Assembly: GCA_016711225.1 (NCBI GenBank)
Contig: JADJTK010000009.1
Location: 62,001 to 126,000 of the forward strand
Source: Opitutaceae bacterium
GTDB lineage: Bacteria > Verrucomicrobiota > Verrucomicrobiia > Opitutales > Opitutaceae
DNA length: 64,000 bases
Direction of reading: 5' to 3'
The position numbers were made by a program, and so were the translations under genes. Numbering within the stretch: position 1 is the stretch's first letter; the number at the start of each line of letters is the position of its first letter. Below are positions 36,668 through 45,988 of this stretch, in pieces. The notes under the pieces are model-generated. The model made no database searches. It saw only the letters and a list, made by a program, of their open reading frames with translations, and was not told where the DNA came from.

Positions 36668-37091
36668 GTTCGATTGGGGATTGCCGATTTGCGATTGCTG
36701 CAGGCGCAGGGGCAGCGGAGTGCGGAATAGACGGACGAGACGTAGCGGCGAAGGGTTGACCGGGTTTTGGGACGGGGTGGTTAACGCAAGGCCTGTGCCA
36801 CCGGAGAGGAGTCGCGTTAGTAGCACACCATCAGGGGCATCGGGAATAGTGTGCTGGGCGCGGAGGTGAGGCGCGCCACAACGTTGGGACGGCGTGGTCC
36901 CGGAAACGGGACGAGGTTGGGAGTGGTCGGTGATCCGTGATCGGTGGGTGGCTGGTTTCTGGACCCCGACCGGGAGCGATAGCGCCGGGTTGCCCCGGGG
37001 GCGAACGCGACCACCGGTGCGGGCAGGCCGGCCGGGCCGCGGTCCCGAATCGGTGTTTGCACTAGTCGCCGTCGGCTGAATTCATCCGGCA
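36668..37091. other. 424-bp intergenic region with repeat islands
   Basis: No gene. 36670-36700 has GATTGGG, GATTGCC, GATTTGC, GATTGCT heptads; 36924-36952 has GTCGGTGATCCGTGATCGGTGG. AGCACAC (36822-36828) and GTGTGCT (36849-36855) form an inverted repeat that could be an operator. Promoters for the two divergent genes should be here. Confidence 0.55.
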
Positions 37092-37877
37092 ATGATGCGT
37101 TTGTCGCTGGCGAGTGTTTTCAAGGTCCTTGGTCAAGGTGCTTCATTGGCGTGCTTGGGAAGTCCGGCTCGCTGGTGCGCCAGCGTGGTGGTTTGCGCCG
37201 AGCTTGCGGTGACCGCAGGCGCTGCGGAGGAGTGGCGGGTGGCCGCGAGTGGGGACTATGTGGTCACGCAGGGTCTTCCGAATATCGGGAACACCGGTGT
37301 TTTCGTGTCGCGCCGGATCAACCATGTCTAGCCGTCGCTCCGGGTCAGCCGCGACCTCGCGCCCAACTGGGCGCTAGAGCTGGGCTACCGCTACACACCT
37401 ACCTACGCGGCGCGGATGGAGGCGAGCACATCGAGCATCTTCCCTTCGGAAAGCTACCTACAGGTTATCACTCCGTATGAGCTCTCCCAGCGGGCGCACA
37501 CGCTGTCTCTTGGGCCTGTGTGGTCGTTTGGTGTCCTGAAGCGCCTGCGTGGCTCGCTCGGAGTGTTTGCTGCGTTCGAGTCCGTCGGGTCGAGAATCGA
37601 TTACCTGGACGAAACGACGCAGTTTGTCCTCGGCTCTGTTGGCTCTGCTGGCGCGATCGGCTCCGGGAGTGTCGCGGTCACGAATTCCCATGGACGGAGT
37701 TTCCGAGTGAGTCGGCGCGGCGACACCTCGTATCGACACAATGTTCGGGGCGGGGCACGGCTCGGGCTCGAATATGTGCTTGGGGGCGGCTGGTCATGGG
37801 AGGCGACAGGGACCCTGATTGACTCGGCCGGGGCGGCCGGCGCCTACGCCGGCATGGGGCTCGCGGCGCGGTTTTGA
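37092..37877 (+). pseudogene. Small outer-membrane beta-barrel protein gene with in-frame TAG
   Basis: ATG 37092 opens a long signal-like segment (about 1-45) and EEWRVAASGDYVVTQGLPNI. Codon 80 (37329-37331) is TAG, after SRRINHV; the same frame then runs on for 182 codons as PSLRVSRDLAPNWALELGYR and further amphipathic beta strands with aromatic girdles, ending LGLEYVLGGGW...GMGLAARF, the Phe-terminated end of a barrel. A single change (for example CAG to TAG) would explain the break. Function unknown. Confidence 0.6.
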
Positions 37878-38009
37878 CGTAACGGAGGGCGCTCCGAAGG
37901 AACAGGTATGAAAGATGGCGGGCCGTGCTCCAAGCAGTGGCGGTCGGGGCGCGAACCGGAACCAACTGGGGCGCACGATCGCCTGGCCCTTGATCGGTTC
38001 GCGGGTCGG

Positions 38010-40427
38010 TCACTCCGCGCGTAAGGCCCGCACGGGGTCGAGGCGGGATACGCGGCGGGCCGGCAACCAGCAGGCAATGATGGTGACGAGTGCGAGCAGC
38101 AGCACGACCGCGCTCGGCAACCACAGTCCGGGTGTCGGCAGTGCGGGCATAAACCGGCGTAGGAGCAGATTCGCGGCGAAGCTGGCGGGCAGGCCGACGG
38201 CGAGGCCGGCGAGAAGGAGTCCGATCCCCTGCTGCAGAATCATGAGGACGATGGCGCTGCGCCGCGCGCCGAGGGCGAGGCGCACGCCGATGTCGCGGGT
38301 TCGCAGCGCGGTGAGGTGTGCGATCACTCCGTACAGACCGAGCGCGGAGAGGACCAGTCCCAGCACGGCAAAGACGCCGAGATTGGCGACGATGAGATTC
38401 ATCGGTGCCAGCGACTCCTCGAGCCGGTGATGCACGGAGCCGGCGTCGGCGACCGGCAGGTCGGGATCGAGCTCCGCCACCACTCGAGCCACCGTTTGCG
38501 TGAGCGCGTCCGGCGGGGGCGTGGTCTGCAGGACGATGCGGAGCTGTCGGGTGGGAACCTGGACCAGTGGGCGGTAGAACTGCAGCGGAGAATAGGGCGG
38601 GCCGAAGCCGGCGGCCATCGTGGCATCGCCCACGACACCCACGATCTCGCACCATTCGTCGCGATCGACCAGCCGCACGCGGTGACCGAGCGGATTTTCG
38701 CCGGGCCAGAAACGGCGGGCCAGGGAGGCGTTCACGATGGCGACGGCGGGATCGGTCGCCTTGAGGTCGGGGCGGAAGGTGTCGCCCTGTTCGATGGGCA
38801 GGCGCAGGGCGGTGAAGAACTCGGCGGTGATGGAGCCGGTGACGACGAGCGGTTCCTGTCCGGTCGGCACAGGCGGGCGGCCCTCGATCAGGAGGTTGCC
38901 GGAGGAGGTGTAATTGAAGAGTGGGAGATTGCTGGAAAGCGCGGCGTGCTCGACCCCGGGCAAGGCGGCGAGCCGGAAGAGGAGTTTCTCGTTGAAGGCG
39001 CGGCAGCGCAGATCGTCGCCAAACCGGCCGAACGGGAGGGTCAGGCTGCCGGCGAACAGCTGATCGTAGTTCCAGCCGAGGTCGCGGTGGAGGAGGCGGC
39101 GAACGCCGTAGGTGAACGAAGTGGCGCCACCGACGAGTACCAGCACGAGCGCGAGCTCTGCGACGATCAGGGTGTTTTTGAGTCGCCGGTGCGCGCGTCC
39201 GGTGGTGGCCCCGCGGGCGCCCTCGTTGAGACTTGCAGCGGCGGGGGCGCGACTGGCGAGCCAGGCGGGCATCAATCCGAAGGCGAGGGCGGCGAGCAGG
39301 GAGGCGGCGAGGGCGAAGGCGAGCACGCGGCCGTCGAGGGAAAGGTCGAGGGCCTCGGTGCCGGAAATATGGAGGCGCGGGCCGAGGAGCCGGTTGGCCC
39401 AGGAACCGAAGAGGACCCCGAGCGCACCGCCGCCCAGTGCGAGGAGGCCGCTCTCGACGAGCAACGGGCGCATGAGGTCGATGCGGGAGGCCCCGAGCGC
39501 GGCGCGGATGGCGAATTCGCGGCTGCGGCCGAGCGCTCGGGCGGAGAGCAGGCCGGCAAGGTTGGCGCAGGCGATGAGCAAAACCAGTGCGGAGAAGGCG
39601 GTCAGCATCCAAGCGGTGCCGCGGGTGACGCCGTCGAGCGTGGAGGCCTGCAGGTCGGCCACGCGGAGGCCATAGCTGGCGTTTTCCCTTGGGTACGCGC
39701 GGGCGAGGTCGGCGGCGATGGTGGCGAGTTCGCTTTGAGCTTGGGCGAGGGTGACTCCGGGTTTCAGCCGGGCGATGCTGTTGATCCAGCAGTCGGTGCG
39801 TTGGGTGCGGAATACGGGCCAGAGGGTGAACGGGCGGACGAAGTCGACCGGGCCCCAGATCATCGGGGCGTCGAAACTGGGCGGGAGCACGCCGATGATC
39901 GTAAGCAGCGCGCCGTCGAGGCGGAGGGGCCGGCCGATGATCGCGGGATCGGAGGCGAAGCGCCGGCGCCACGCTCGGTCGGTGAGAATGACGATGTTGC
40001 TGTCCTTGCCCGGCTGATCCTCATCGGGCGTGAAGTCGCGGCCGCGGTTGGGCTTCACGCCGAGGGTGCGAAGAAAGTCGGCGGTGACGTTGAGGCCCAG
40101 CGACTGCTGCGGGGGTTGACCCGGTTCGGCAAAGCTGGCACCTCCGGCGATGTGGAGGCTGAGGGCGGAGAACGACGTCGCTGTAGCGCGGATATCGAGG
40201 ATGTTGGCCGGGGTATGCGACCAACGCGGATTTTCCGGGATGGTACAGAACAGGCCGACGAGCCGATCACTCTCTGGATAGGGCAGGGCGCGAAGCAGCA
40301 GGGCGTTGGTAACGCTGAAGGACGAGGTGCTCAGGCCGATGCCCAGCGCCAGGGTCAGGACCGCGACGAGGGTGAAGCCGGGGGTGCGGGCGAGGGCGCG
40401 CAGAGCGAGGCGGAGATCGGCGATCAT
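38010..40427 (-). CDS. ADOP/MacB-type ABC exporter permease (third of three)
   Basis: 805 residues. Starts MIADLRLALRALARTPGFTL, with duplicated periplasmic core and FtsX blocks (first FtsX about 270-400, second about 680-795), ending LPARRVSRLDPVRALRAE. It lies apart from the other two, beyond the barrel-protein gene, without its own ATPase, a common state for this orphan family. The opening and closing sequences are clearly related to, but not recent copies of, the other two permeases. Confidence 0.92.
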   Translation of the reverse strand: MIADLRLALRALARTPGFTLVAVLTLALGIGLSTSSFSVTNALLLRALPYPESDRLVGLFCTIPENPRWSHTPANILDIRATATSFSALSLHIAGGASFAEPGQPPQQSLGLNVTADFLRTLGVKPNRGRDFTPDEDQPGKDSNIVILTDRAWRRRFASDPAIIGRPLRLDGALLTIIGVLPPSFDAPMIWGPVDFVRPFTLWPVFRTQRTDCWINSIARLKPGVTLAQAQSELATIAADLARAYPRENASYGLRVADLQASTLDGVTRGTAWMLTAFSALVLLIACANLAGLLSARALGRSREFAIRAALGASRIDLMRPLLVESGLLALGGGALGVLFGSWANRLLGPRLHISGTEALDLSLDGRVLAFALAASLLAALAFGLMPAWLASRAPAAASLNEGARGATTGRAHRRLKNTLIVAELALVLVLVGGATSFTYGVRRLLHRDLGWNYDQLFAGSLTLPFGRFGDDLRCRAFNEKLLFRLAALPGVEHAALSSNLPLFNYTSSGNLLIEGRPPVPTGQEPLVVTGSITAEFFTALRLPIEQGDTFRPDLKATDPAVAIVNASLARRFWPGENPLGHRVRLVDRDEWCEIVGVVGDATMAAGFGPPYSPLQFYRPLVQVPTRQLRIVLQTTPPPDALTQTVARVVAELDPDLPVADAGSVHHRLEESLAPMNLIVANLGVFAVLGLVLSALGLYGVIAHLTALRTRDIGVRLALGARRSAIVLMILQQGIGLLLAGLAVGLPASFAANLLLRRFMPALPTPGLWLPSAVVLLLALVTIIACWLPARRVSRLDPVRALRAE

Positions 40428-40460
40428 TTTCGATTTCGGATTGCCGATTTTTGATTGGGG
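40428..40460. repeat. GATTTCG/GATTGCC heptad-repeat island at the third permease start
   Basis: Units TTTCGATTTCGGATTGCCGATTTTTGATTGG run directly up to the start codon of the permease at 40427, in the place where its ribosome binding site would be. Confidence 0.7.
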
Positions 40461-40580
40461 CTGACGGCGACCTTGGGGGAGAGGTCGAGGAGTCGTGACT
40501 ACTGGCGAACGACTGAACCGGGATGGGATTCCCCTTGGCGGCGCGGGAGGCGGACCCGAGTCGGAGGCCGAGGGCGGCGG

Positions 40581-42512
40581 TCACATCGGGTGCATCGTGT
40601 AGCCCTTGTCGACGAGGTTTTGGTAGGCGGCGTTGCTAGCCGAGGTACGCGCGGCGGCGGGGAAGTAGAAGTCGGCGGCGGTGCCGGCCGGGAGCGGCGC
40701 GGCGACCGCGGTATTGAGATCGATGAACCACTGGTCGCAGACGGCGGAGGAGACCGGGTTGGCGGCGAGGTGGAGTTGGGTGAGCGCGGCGCAGCCGGCG
40801 AGGTCGAGGACTGCGACCGACTCGCTGTAGAGGTAGAGGAAGCTCAGGTTGGGGAAGTGGGCCACGCCGGTGAGGCCCGTGAGGCCTTGGCCAGTGTACC
40901 CGTATTGCGCCCCGAAGTAGGTGACGGCCGACGCCGGCACGACCTCGACGTAGTTGGTATGCGGTGCCGCCGAGGCGAAGCGATGGCTGGCCACCCCACC
41001 GCTGGTGCCGGTGGTGAGGGTGCCGTCGCCCCAATGCCAGATCACGGAGGTGGCGGGCGCGGAGAGGCGGACCTCCAGGTGGGGTTGCTCGCTGCTGGTG
41101 GTGAAGGTGATGGCGTTGGCACCGCCAGCGACGTCAAGGCGGCCATCGTTCTGCTCGGGGAGGTCGACGGCAACGGATACGCCGCGGGCGACCAGGTTCT
41201 GGACGTGGGCGGCGCCGGTTGCGGTGGGCGGCGCAAGATTGCGGGAGAGATCAACGGAAACAAGGTTGGGGCAGGAGGAGTCGAGGAGGGCGAGAAGGGC
41301 GTCGAGCGCGGTGGGGTCGAGGCGATTGTTGGCGAGATTCAGCGTGCGCAAGCCGGTGCAGCCGGAGAGGTCGATGGAGGTGAGGTCGTTGTTGGCGAGG
41401 TAGCACATTTGGAGCTGCGTGCAACCGGGCAGGGAGACGGAGGTGAGGTGGTTGTCGGCGGCTTGGAAGTCGCGCAGGACCAGGGAGCCAACGGTGAAGA
41501 CGCCGTGCTGGTTGGTGTTCCAGATATACAATTCCTCGAGGGCGGTGAAGTCGCCCATGATGTCGGCGAAATTCTGGGTCAGCTGCGGGTTGTCGCGAGT
41601 GCACCAGTGCCAGATCTTCGGGCCGGTGCCGCGACCGACGGTGATGCTGGTGTAGGCGTTGAGCGCGCCGCGGACATCCTCGAGGTTGGGGAGGCCGGAG
41701 AGGTCGAGTTCCTGGAGGTTGCCGTCTTCCACGCAGAGGCGACGCAGGGCCGGCAGATCGGTGACGTTGATATGCTCCAGTCCGCTCGTCTCGAAGCACT
41801 CGATGGCCTCGAGGCTGGTGAAACCGGTGAAATCGAGTTCGTGGAGCGCGTAGTTGTGGGTGGCGCCGAAGCAGGTGAGATCAGTGAGCGGGGCCGGGAA
41901 GGTGATACGGCTGACGTTCTGCCCTTCAAGGTGGGCCAGCGGGGTGGCGTCACCGCCGTCGGCGCCGGTGAAACCGAAATTGAGCTTGGTGAGGCGGGCC
42001 GGGGCGACGACTTCGAGGCTGTGCTGGCGGGGGGCGGCGGCGCCGAAATTCTTGGACGCAGCAGGATAGGCGGTGCTGGTGGTGCGGTCGCTCCAGCGCC
42101 ATAGCACGGTGGCGGGTTGCCCACTTGCGCATTCCAGGATCGGGTTGAAGGCGGAGCCAGTGGTCTCCAGCACAACGGCATCGTTGGTTTGGCCGCGAAA
42201 GAAGAGGCGGGGGGCGCCTGCGATGGGCAGGGTGAAATCGGCAAAACCGCCGCCGTCGATGACGAGGGAGAGTGCGTCCTGCCAAGGTGCTGCGAGGTCC
42301 GGGGTGGTCTGGATGGTGTAGTGGCCGGGCGAGGCAGCGAGGGTGAGGGCCGCGGATGCGCCATCAGCGGCGAGGCCGGTCAGCCGCAGGGTTGGCGAGT
42401 CCGGTTGGGCGGGGAGCGTGAGCGGGGCGAGGGCCACGGCGGCGGCGGCGGCGAAGGAGCCCAGGCGGCGGAGGGAGGAGCGAAGCGAGCGGAGGCAGGC
42501 GATCGGCGACAT
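40581..42512 (-). CDS. Exported leucine-rich-repeat protein
   Basis: 643 residues. Signal peptide (LGSFAAAAAVALAPLTLPAQ), a domain common in Verrucomicrobia (about 40-110, LTLAASPGHYTIQTTPDLAAPW), then a PKD/sandwich-like module (about 110-180) and an LRR array (about 190-430) with the L-x-x-L-D-L-S-G-x-x-x-L pattern: LQELDLSGLPNL, LTSIDLSGCTGLRTLNLANN. A second similar module and short LRR run follow to the C terminus. The layout repeats in two halves, suggesting internal duplication. Probably surface-bound and protein- or glycan-binding; no partner seen. Confidence 0.85.
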   Translation of the reverse strand: MSPIACLRSLRSSLRRLGSFAAAAAVALAPLTLPAQPDSPTLRLTGLAADGASAALTLAASPGHYTIQTTPDLAAPWQDALSLVIDGGGFADFTLPIAGAPRLFFRGQTNDAVVLETTGSAFNPILECASGQPATVLWRWSDRTTSTAYPAASKNFGAAAPRQHSLEVVAPARLTKLNFGFTGADGGDATPLAHLEGQNVSRITFPAPLTDLTCFGATHNYALHELDFTGFTSLEAIECFETSGLEHINVTDLPALRRLCVEDGNLQELDLSGLPNLEDVRGALNAYTSITVGRGTGPKIWHWCTRDNPQLTQNFADIMGDFTALEELYIWNTNQHGVFTVGSLVLRDFQAADNHLTSVSLPGCTQLQMCYLANNDLTSIDLSGCTGLRTLNLANNRLDPTALDALLALLDSSCPNLVSVDLSRNLAPPTATGAAHVQNLVARGVSVAVDLPEQNDGRLDVAGGANAITFTTSSEQPHLEVRLSAPATSVIWHWGDGTLTTGTSGGVASHRFASAAPHTNYVEVVPASAVTYFGAQYGYTGQGLTGLTGVAHFPNLSFLYLYSESVAVLDLAGCAALTQLHLAANPVSSAVCDQWFIDLNTAVAAPLPAGTAADFYFPAAARTSASNAAYQNLVDKGYTMHPM

Positions 42513-42823
42513 ACGGTGGACAGTTTCAGGTTGTATGAAACCGCACGCGGGCCGGGGGAAGCACGGGGCGGAGCAGGGGGCAGTCGATACGATACTGCAC
42601 GATTCTCGGTCCTGCTCAAGGTGGCACTTGGGGCAATGGGCCAGCTCGCCCCTGCGGGCCCGTTGCGGGGTGTTTGCTCGGCATCGGGTGTCGCGAGCGG
42701 CGCTCCTTCATCGGACCGCAACTCGGCGGCGGAAGTACTGGCCCTACGGAGGCGAACAGCGCAAATGCCGCGCCGGCAACGCGCTTGGTTTGGCCGTCGG
42801 ATGGGTTGCCGCCGGGATCGGAG

Positions 42824-42994
42824 TCAGCGATGGGGCCGGACGTGCGTCGAGGCCAAGCTGCGCTGCGCGGGAGCGTCGATGGCGCGATCCCAGAGATCCA
42901 GGGCGACCGGGAACAACAGAAAGCCGCCAACCTGAAAGAGCATGCAGCCGGCAACACCGGTGAGAAGCGAGACGGCGAGGAAGGAGTAGCGCAT
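42824..42994 (-). CDS. Possible 56-aa membrane protein
   Basis: From ATG 42994 a 56-residue frame reads MRYSFLAVSLLTGVAGCMLF followed by a second hydrophobic stretch FLLFPVALDLW and a short polar tail ending THVRPHR. Two hydrophobic segments with a helix-breaking middle suggest a small hairpin membrane protein. TCC near the start and the absence of other long frames with better character favour it, but length and lack of known relatives make it uncertain. The 311 bp between it and the LRR gene hold nothing else. Confidence 0.4.
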   Translation of the reverse strand: MRYSFLAVSLLTGVAGCMLFQVGGFLLFPVALDLWDRAIDAPAQRSLASTHVRPHR

Positions 42995-43160
42995 GCGGGA
43001 AGTATCGTGTTCCCTCCGCCGGATTGGTCTCGGCGGTATTGCTCATTTGGAACCGACCGACCGGCCCATTTCTGAGAGGGGCGAGTAGGGGAAAAGCCCC
43101 AGTGAGTGGCTCGGGCGTGGTGCCCGGGCCGTTGGTCCCGGTCCGCTAGGGCCGAACGAC

Positions 43161-43937
43161 CTATTGCCAGTCTCGCAGGCCGTAGCGGCGCAGGAGCTTT
43201 TCGAGCTCACCGGAGGCACGCAGCGCTTTCACTCCTTCGTCAAGCAGTGCGGCTTGGCGTTTGCCTTCGTCGTTGGGCGAGAAGGCCACGTAGATGGGGT
43301 CGGCGGAACCCTTGAACACCACGCGCACCTGGTTGCGGTCGATGCCTTGGCTGCGCAGGTGCCAGAGCAGGACGGGTTCGGACTCGGCGACGACCTCAAG
43401 GTCACCGGCCAGCAATTGTTTCATCAAGTCGGCCAGTGGGGTGTCGCCTTCGGCGCAGACGATGCCGCTGCCCTTGTCGGTGGCCCGGGCGATGTAGCTG
43501 TCCAGCGCCGGCCAGTAGGCGTAGCCCTTGATCACACCAAGTTTGACGCTGCGAAAGGAGGTGAGGTTGTCGTAGGTCCATTTGCTGTCGGTGCGGGTGA
43601 CCAGGCAGATGGAGATAGAACCGATCGTCTCGGAGGGTAGGGTCAGACCTTCGCCCTCCGCCTTGTTGGCGCCGATGGCCCCGTTCATCCGTCCTTCACG
43701 TACAGCGGCGAGGGCCTCGGTCCACGGCATGACGGTGTATTCGACCTTGATCCCCTTCGGTTCGAAGACGGCCTTGGCCAGCTCGATCACGTAACCGGGC
43801 TTCGGGTCGGTGGGGTCGCCGTTGTAGGGCATCCATTGGTCGGCGCACAGGCGTACGACGGAGTCCGCGCCGGAGGCGGCGAGGAGTGGAAGGGCGAGAA
43901 GGGCGAGGCTGAAGCAGCGGGGGAGGAGGGAGGCCAT
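43161..43937 (-). CDS. Periplasmic solute-binding protein (SBP_bac_3 type)
   Basis: 258 residues from ATG 43937 with a signal peptide (LALLALPLLAASGA). The body has the family-3 binding-protein pattern: VVRLCADQWMPYNGD, GYVIELAKAVF, YTVMPWTEALAAVREGRM, and a late DEGVKALRASGELEKLLRRY. Family 3 proteins bind polar amino acids or similar small acids for ABC importers, but no permease or ATPase is next to it; orphan members often feed sensors or act alone. The DPTDPKPGY insertion is ordinary in this lineage. Confidence 0.85.
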   Translation of the reverse strand: MASLLPRCFSLALLALPLLAASGADSVVRLCADQWMPYNGDPTDPKPGYVIELAKAVFEPKGIKVEYTVMPWTEALAAVREGRMNGAIGANKAEGEGLTLPSETIGSISICLVTRTDSKWTYDNLTSFRSVKLGVIKGYAYWPALDSYIARATDKGSGIVCAEGDTPLADLMKQLLAGDLEVVAESEPVLLWHLRSQGIDRNQVRVVFKGSADPIYVAFSPNDEGKRQAALLDEGVKALRASGELEKLLRRYGLRDWQ

Positions 43938-44218
43938 GTGGCAAAAACTATCGGCCGATTCAGCCGGTTCTGGACCCCGAAAACCGGCGGGCGCAGTGAA
44001 CGCTGGAGGGCATCGGGTATTTGGAAGGTATTCTCAATACGCGGAAGACTGTTGAACGGGCGGCGGGCATCCGCCGGAGTCCTGCACCGCTTCGGCGATC
44101 GCGCATGGGCGATGAGGACGAGGCACCCGGTGTTCGGGGTTCGGGTGGGGCGGGAGGCGGCCAAACCGCCGGATATTTGGGCGAGCGAGGCCGGCCGGGC
44201 CTCCGGTCAAGCAAGAGG

Positions 44219-44686
44219 TTAGGCGGCGGATTCGCGGGTAGCTCTGGGCTCCGGCAGAGCGACAAAGACGGTGGTCCCCGGGGCCGGGGCTCCGGTGGCC
44301 CAGGTGCGCCTGCCGTGGCGCACTACGATGCGCCGGACGTTGGCCAGGCCGATGCCGGTGCCTTCGGGCTCCTTGGCGTTGTGCAGGCGCTGGAAGGCGC
44401 CGAAGAGCTTGTCGGTGGAGTGCAGCCAGCCGACCTCGTTGCGGGCGATATAGCGCCAGCGATCCGCATCGCTGGCGACGGCTTTGGTGAGCGCGTCGCG
44501 GAGGTTGGCAGTTAACAGTTGCCAGGAATTGGCGACGCGTAGCGAGATCCCGTTGGTGGTGGCGATCACGAGCGCGCCGCCGACCGAGGCGATGGTGTTG
44601 ACGAAGGCCTCCGGGGTGGCGGTGCCGAAGCGGACCAGTCGACGGTCGTCGTAGATGGCGCGCTGGGGCTGGCCGACGGCCAGCAG
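44219..44686 (-). pseudogene. Remnant of a two-component sensor (propeller end fused to HATPase end)
   Basis: The open stretch first reads LLAVGQPQRAIYDDRRLVRF, the kind of sequence found in beta-propeller sensor domains, then after a low-complexity join (SWQLLTANLRDALTKAVA) jumps to the end of a histidine kinase: STDKLFGAFQRLHNAKEPEG with G-box GTGIGLANVRRIVVRHG. The phospho-acceptor helix and most of the ATP-binding domain are missing, and a TAG closes the frame at its upstream end. This is best read as an internal-deletion remnant. Confidence 0.6.
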
Positions 44687-44893
44687 CTAGAGACGGCCCT
44701 CACGGCGTCAGAGCTCGGCAGAGGTGAGGCCGGAAGCGACCCGAGATTCGAAATGGGAGAGGCGAGCGGGAAATTCAGCCGTCCGATTAGGTTCCCGCAA
44801 GCCGTGGGACGCGGTGCTGGCGCGCGACAGGGCGGGGTGGGTGCGGGGAGTTCGTTCGGGAGAACTCGCCTCTGGCCATCTGGTGAGCCTACC

Positions 44894-45385
44894 ATGACCA
44901 TACTCGAAATGAGCACCATCGTCTTTCCGAAACTCAGAGGCACCGAGGCGCAGTGCGCCTGGGCCGAGAAGTTGCGCGCCAGTGCGGTTGCCAGCGCTAC
45001 GCAAGCGGTGGCGGCAGCGGATTACGACCAGTCCATTTTGGCGGTCATCTGTGCGAGCGTGTTTGATCGGTATCAGGTTCCTGTCAGTCGCGACGGTGGT
45101 TTGAAGGCCCATGGGCAGTTACCCGATCCGAATCGGGTGAGGGAACTCGAGTTCTACTACCAGTTCTTCGCGAAGGCCTCACGGGCGAACCGACCGGTCT
45201 GGGTGGTGCTGGGACGAGCACTGCTTCCGCTGTACTACGGATGGCTAATGTCTCAGGCCTGCACCCAAGATCGCGCCAGTTGGTGGGTTGACTCGCGGGA
45301 CCACCGCCATCCGCGAATGGCGAGTTCGGTACCGTGGGCGAGCGTGTTGGAGGCCGTTCGACGGGAGGTCGCGTTGGTCGCTTGA
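44894..45385 (+). CDS. Hypothetical 163-aa protein, WAEKLR...WWVDSRD type
   Basis: From ATG 44894. Not recognised as a characterised family. It opens FPKLRGTEAQCAWAEKLR and later has ASWWVDSRDHRHPRM, both patterns that I associate with small hypothetical proteins of phages and integrated elements (L-x-G-T-x-K-Q-x-x-W-A-E-x-I-R ... W-W-I-D-N-R), with an Ala/Tyr-rich helical middle (RALLPLYYGWLMSQA). If that resemblance is right it may be mobile-element derived. An alternative start is ATG 44909. No partner genes. Confidence 0.55.
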   Translation: MTILEMSTIVFPKLRGTEAQCAWAEKLRASAVASATQAVAAADYDQSILAVICASVFDRYQVPVSRDGGLKAHGQLPDPNRVRELEFYYQFFAKASRANRPVWVVLGRALLPLYYGWLMSQACTQDRASWWVDSRDHRHPRMASSVPWASVLEAVRREVALVA

Positions 45386-45460
45386 AGTGAGCAAAGGATG
45401 GACTGGCCGGGCCCTCCGCTCCCGGGCCGAGGAGGCTCCCCTGCGCACAGTCGCTGAGGG

Positions 45461-45874
45461 CTAGACGCCCGGCACTTTGGCGCGCTTGAACTCCACTTCG
45501 ATGGCGTCGATGGAAAGTTTGATTTCATGGACGCAGATGCTCATCGAGCCGATGAAGCAGGCCAGCGAACAGACGAAGATTGCCTGGCCGATGCGCGGGA
45601 AATCGTTGACTAGGGCGCCCATGGATAGGGCCGCGAGGATGATGGAGGCCAGTCCCATCATTTGCATCTGGCGGAGGAGGTGGAGGCGGCGGCGAATATT
45701 GATGAGCTGGGCCTCCCAGTGGGGTTGGGGGCTGTCGAGGTGCGCGGCGAGCATCTTGCGCGCCACGGAGGTGAGGCCGAGGAAGCGGTTGGTGTAGGCG
45801 AGAAAGAGCAGGGAAATGGCTGGGAAGATCAGCGCGGGGATGGCGGGATTGAGCGAGAGAGAGGCGGAATTCAT
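45461..45874 (-). CDS. DUF2721 membrane protein
   Basis: 137 residues from ATG 45874. Three hydrophobic segments; the opening NPAIPALIFPAISLLFLAYT with NRFLGL and then a charged coiled linker (QLINIRRRLHLLRQMQMM) is the DUF2721 pattern. Role unknown. It lies downstream of the prepilin operon, after that operon's terminator, so it is probably its own unit. Confidence 0.8.
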   Translation of the reverse strand: MNSASLSLNPAIPALIFPAISLLFLAYTNRFLGLTSVARKMLAAHLDSPQPHWEAQLINIRRRLHLLRQMQMMGLASIILAALSMGALVNDFPRIGQAIFVCSLACFIGSMSICVHEIKLSIDAIEVEFKRAKVPGV

Positions 45875-45931
45875 CCGGCCCAGGGTGGGCGAGCGAACGG
45901 CGCGGCTCAATCGGAAGTTCCGGCAGCGGGC

Positions 45932-45962
45932 AAAGAAAAGGCCGGCGCATCAGGCGCCGGCC
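45932..45962 (-). terminator. Rho-independent terminator of the prepilin operon
   Basis: On the minus strand GGCCGGCGC, a 5-nt loop and GCGCCGGCC are followed at once by TTTTCTTT. It begins 27 bp after the stop of the last prepilin gene. Confidence 0.85.
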
Positions 45963-45988
45963 AAAGGGGGGAAGGGGGCCATTGCCCC

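Noticed and set aside
25600..37350. Stop-codon reassignment (TAA/TAG read as sense)
   Set aside because: Many intact genes here end with TAA or TAG where the family normally ends, so single nonsense changes or errors are simpler.
38316..40454. 712-codon open frame antisense to the third permease
   Set aside because: Glu/Gly/Arg-rich shadow caused by high GC; the opposite strand encodes a clear ADOP permease over the same span.
40455..42104. 549-codon open frame antisense to the LRR gene
   Set aside because: Low-complexity Gly/Glu/Val composition, no domain, and fully overlaps a well-supported LRR protein.
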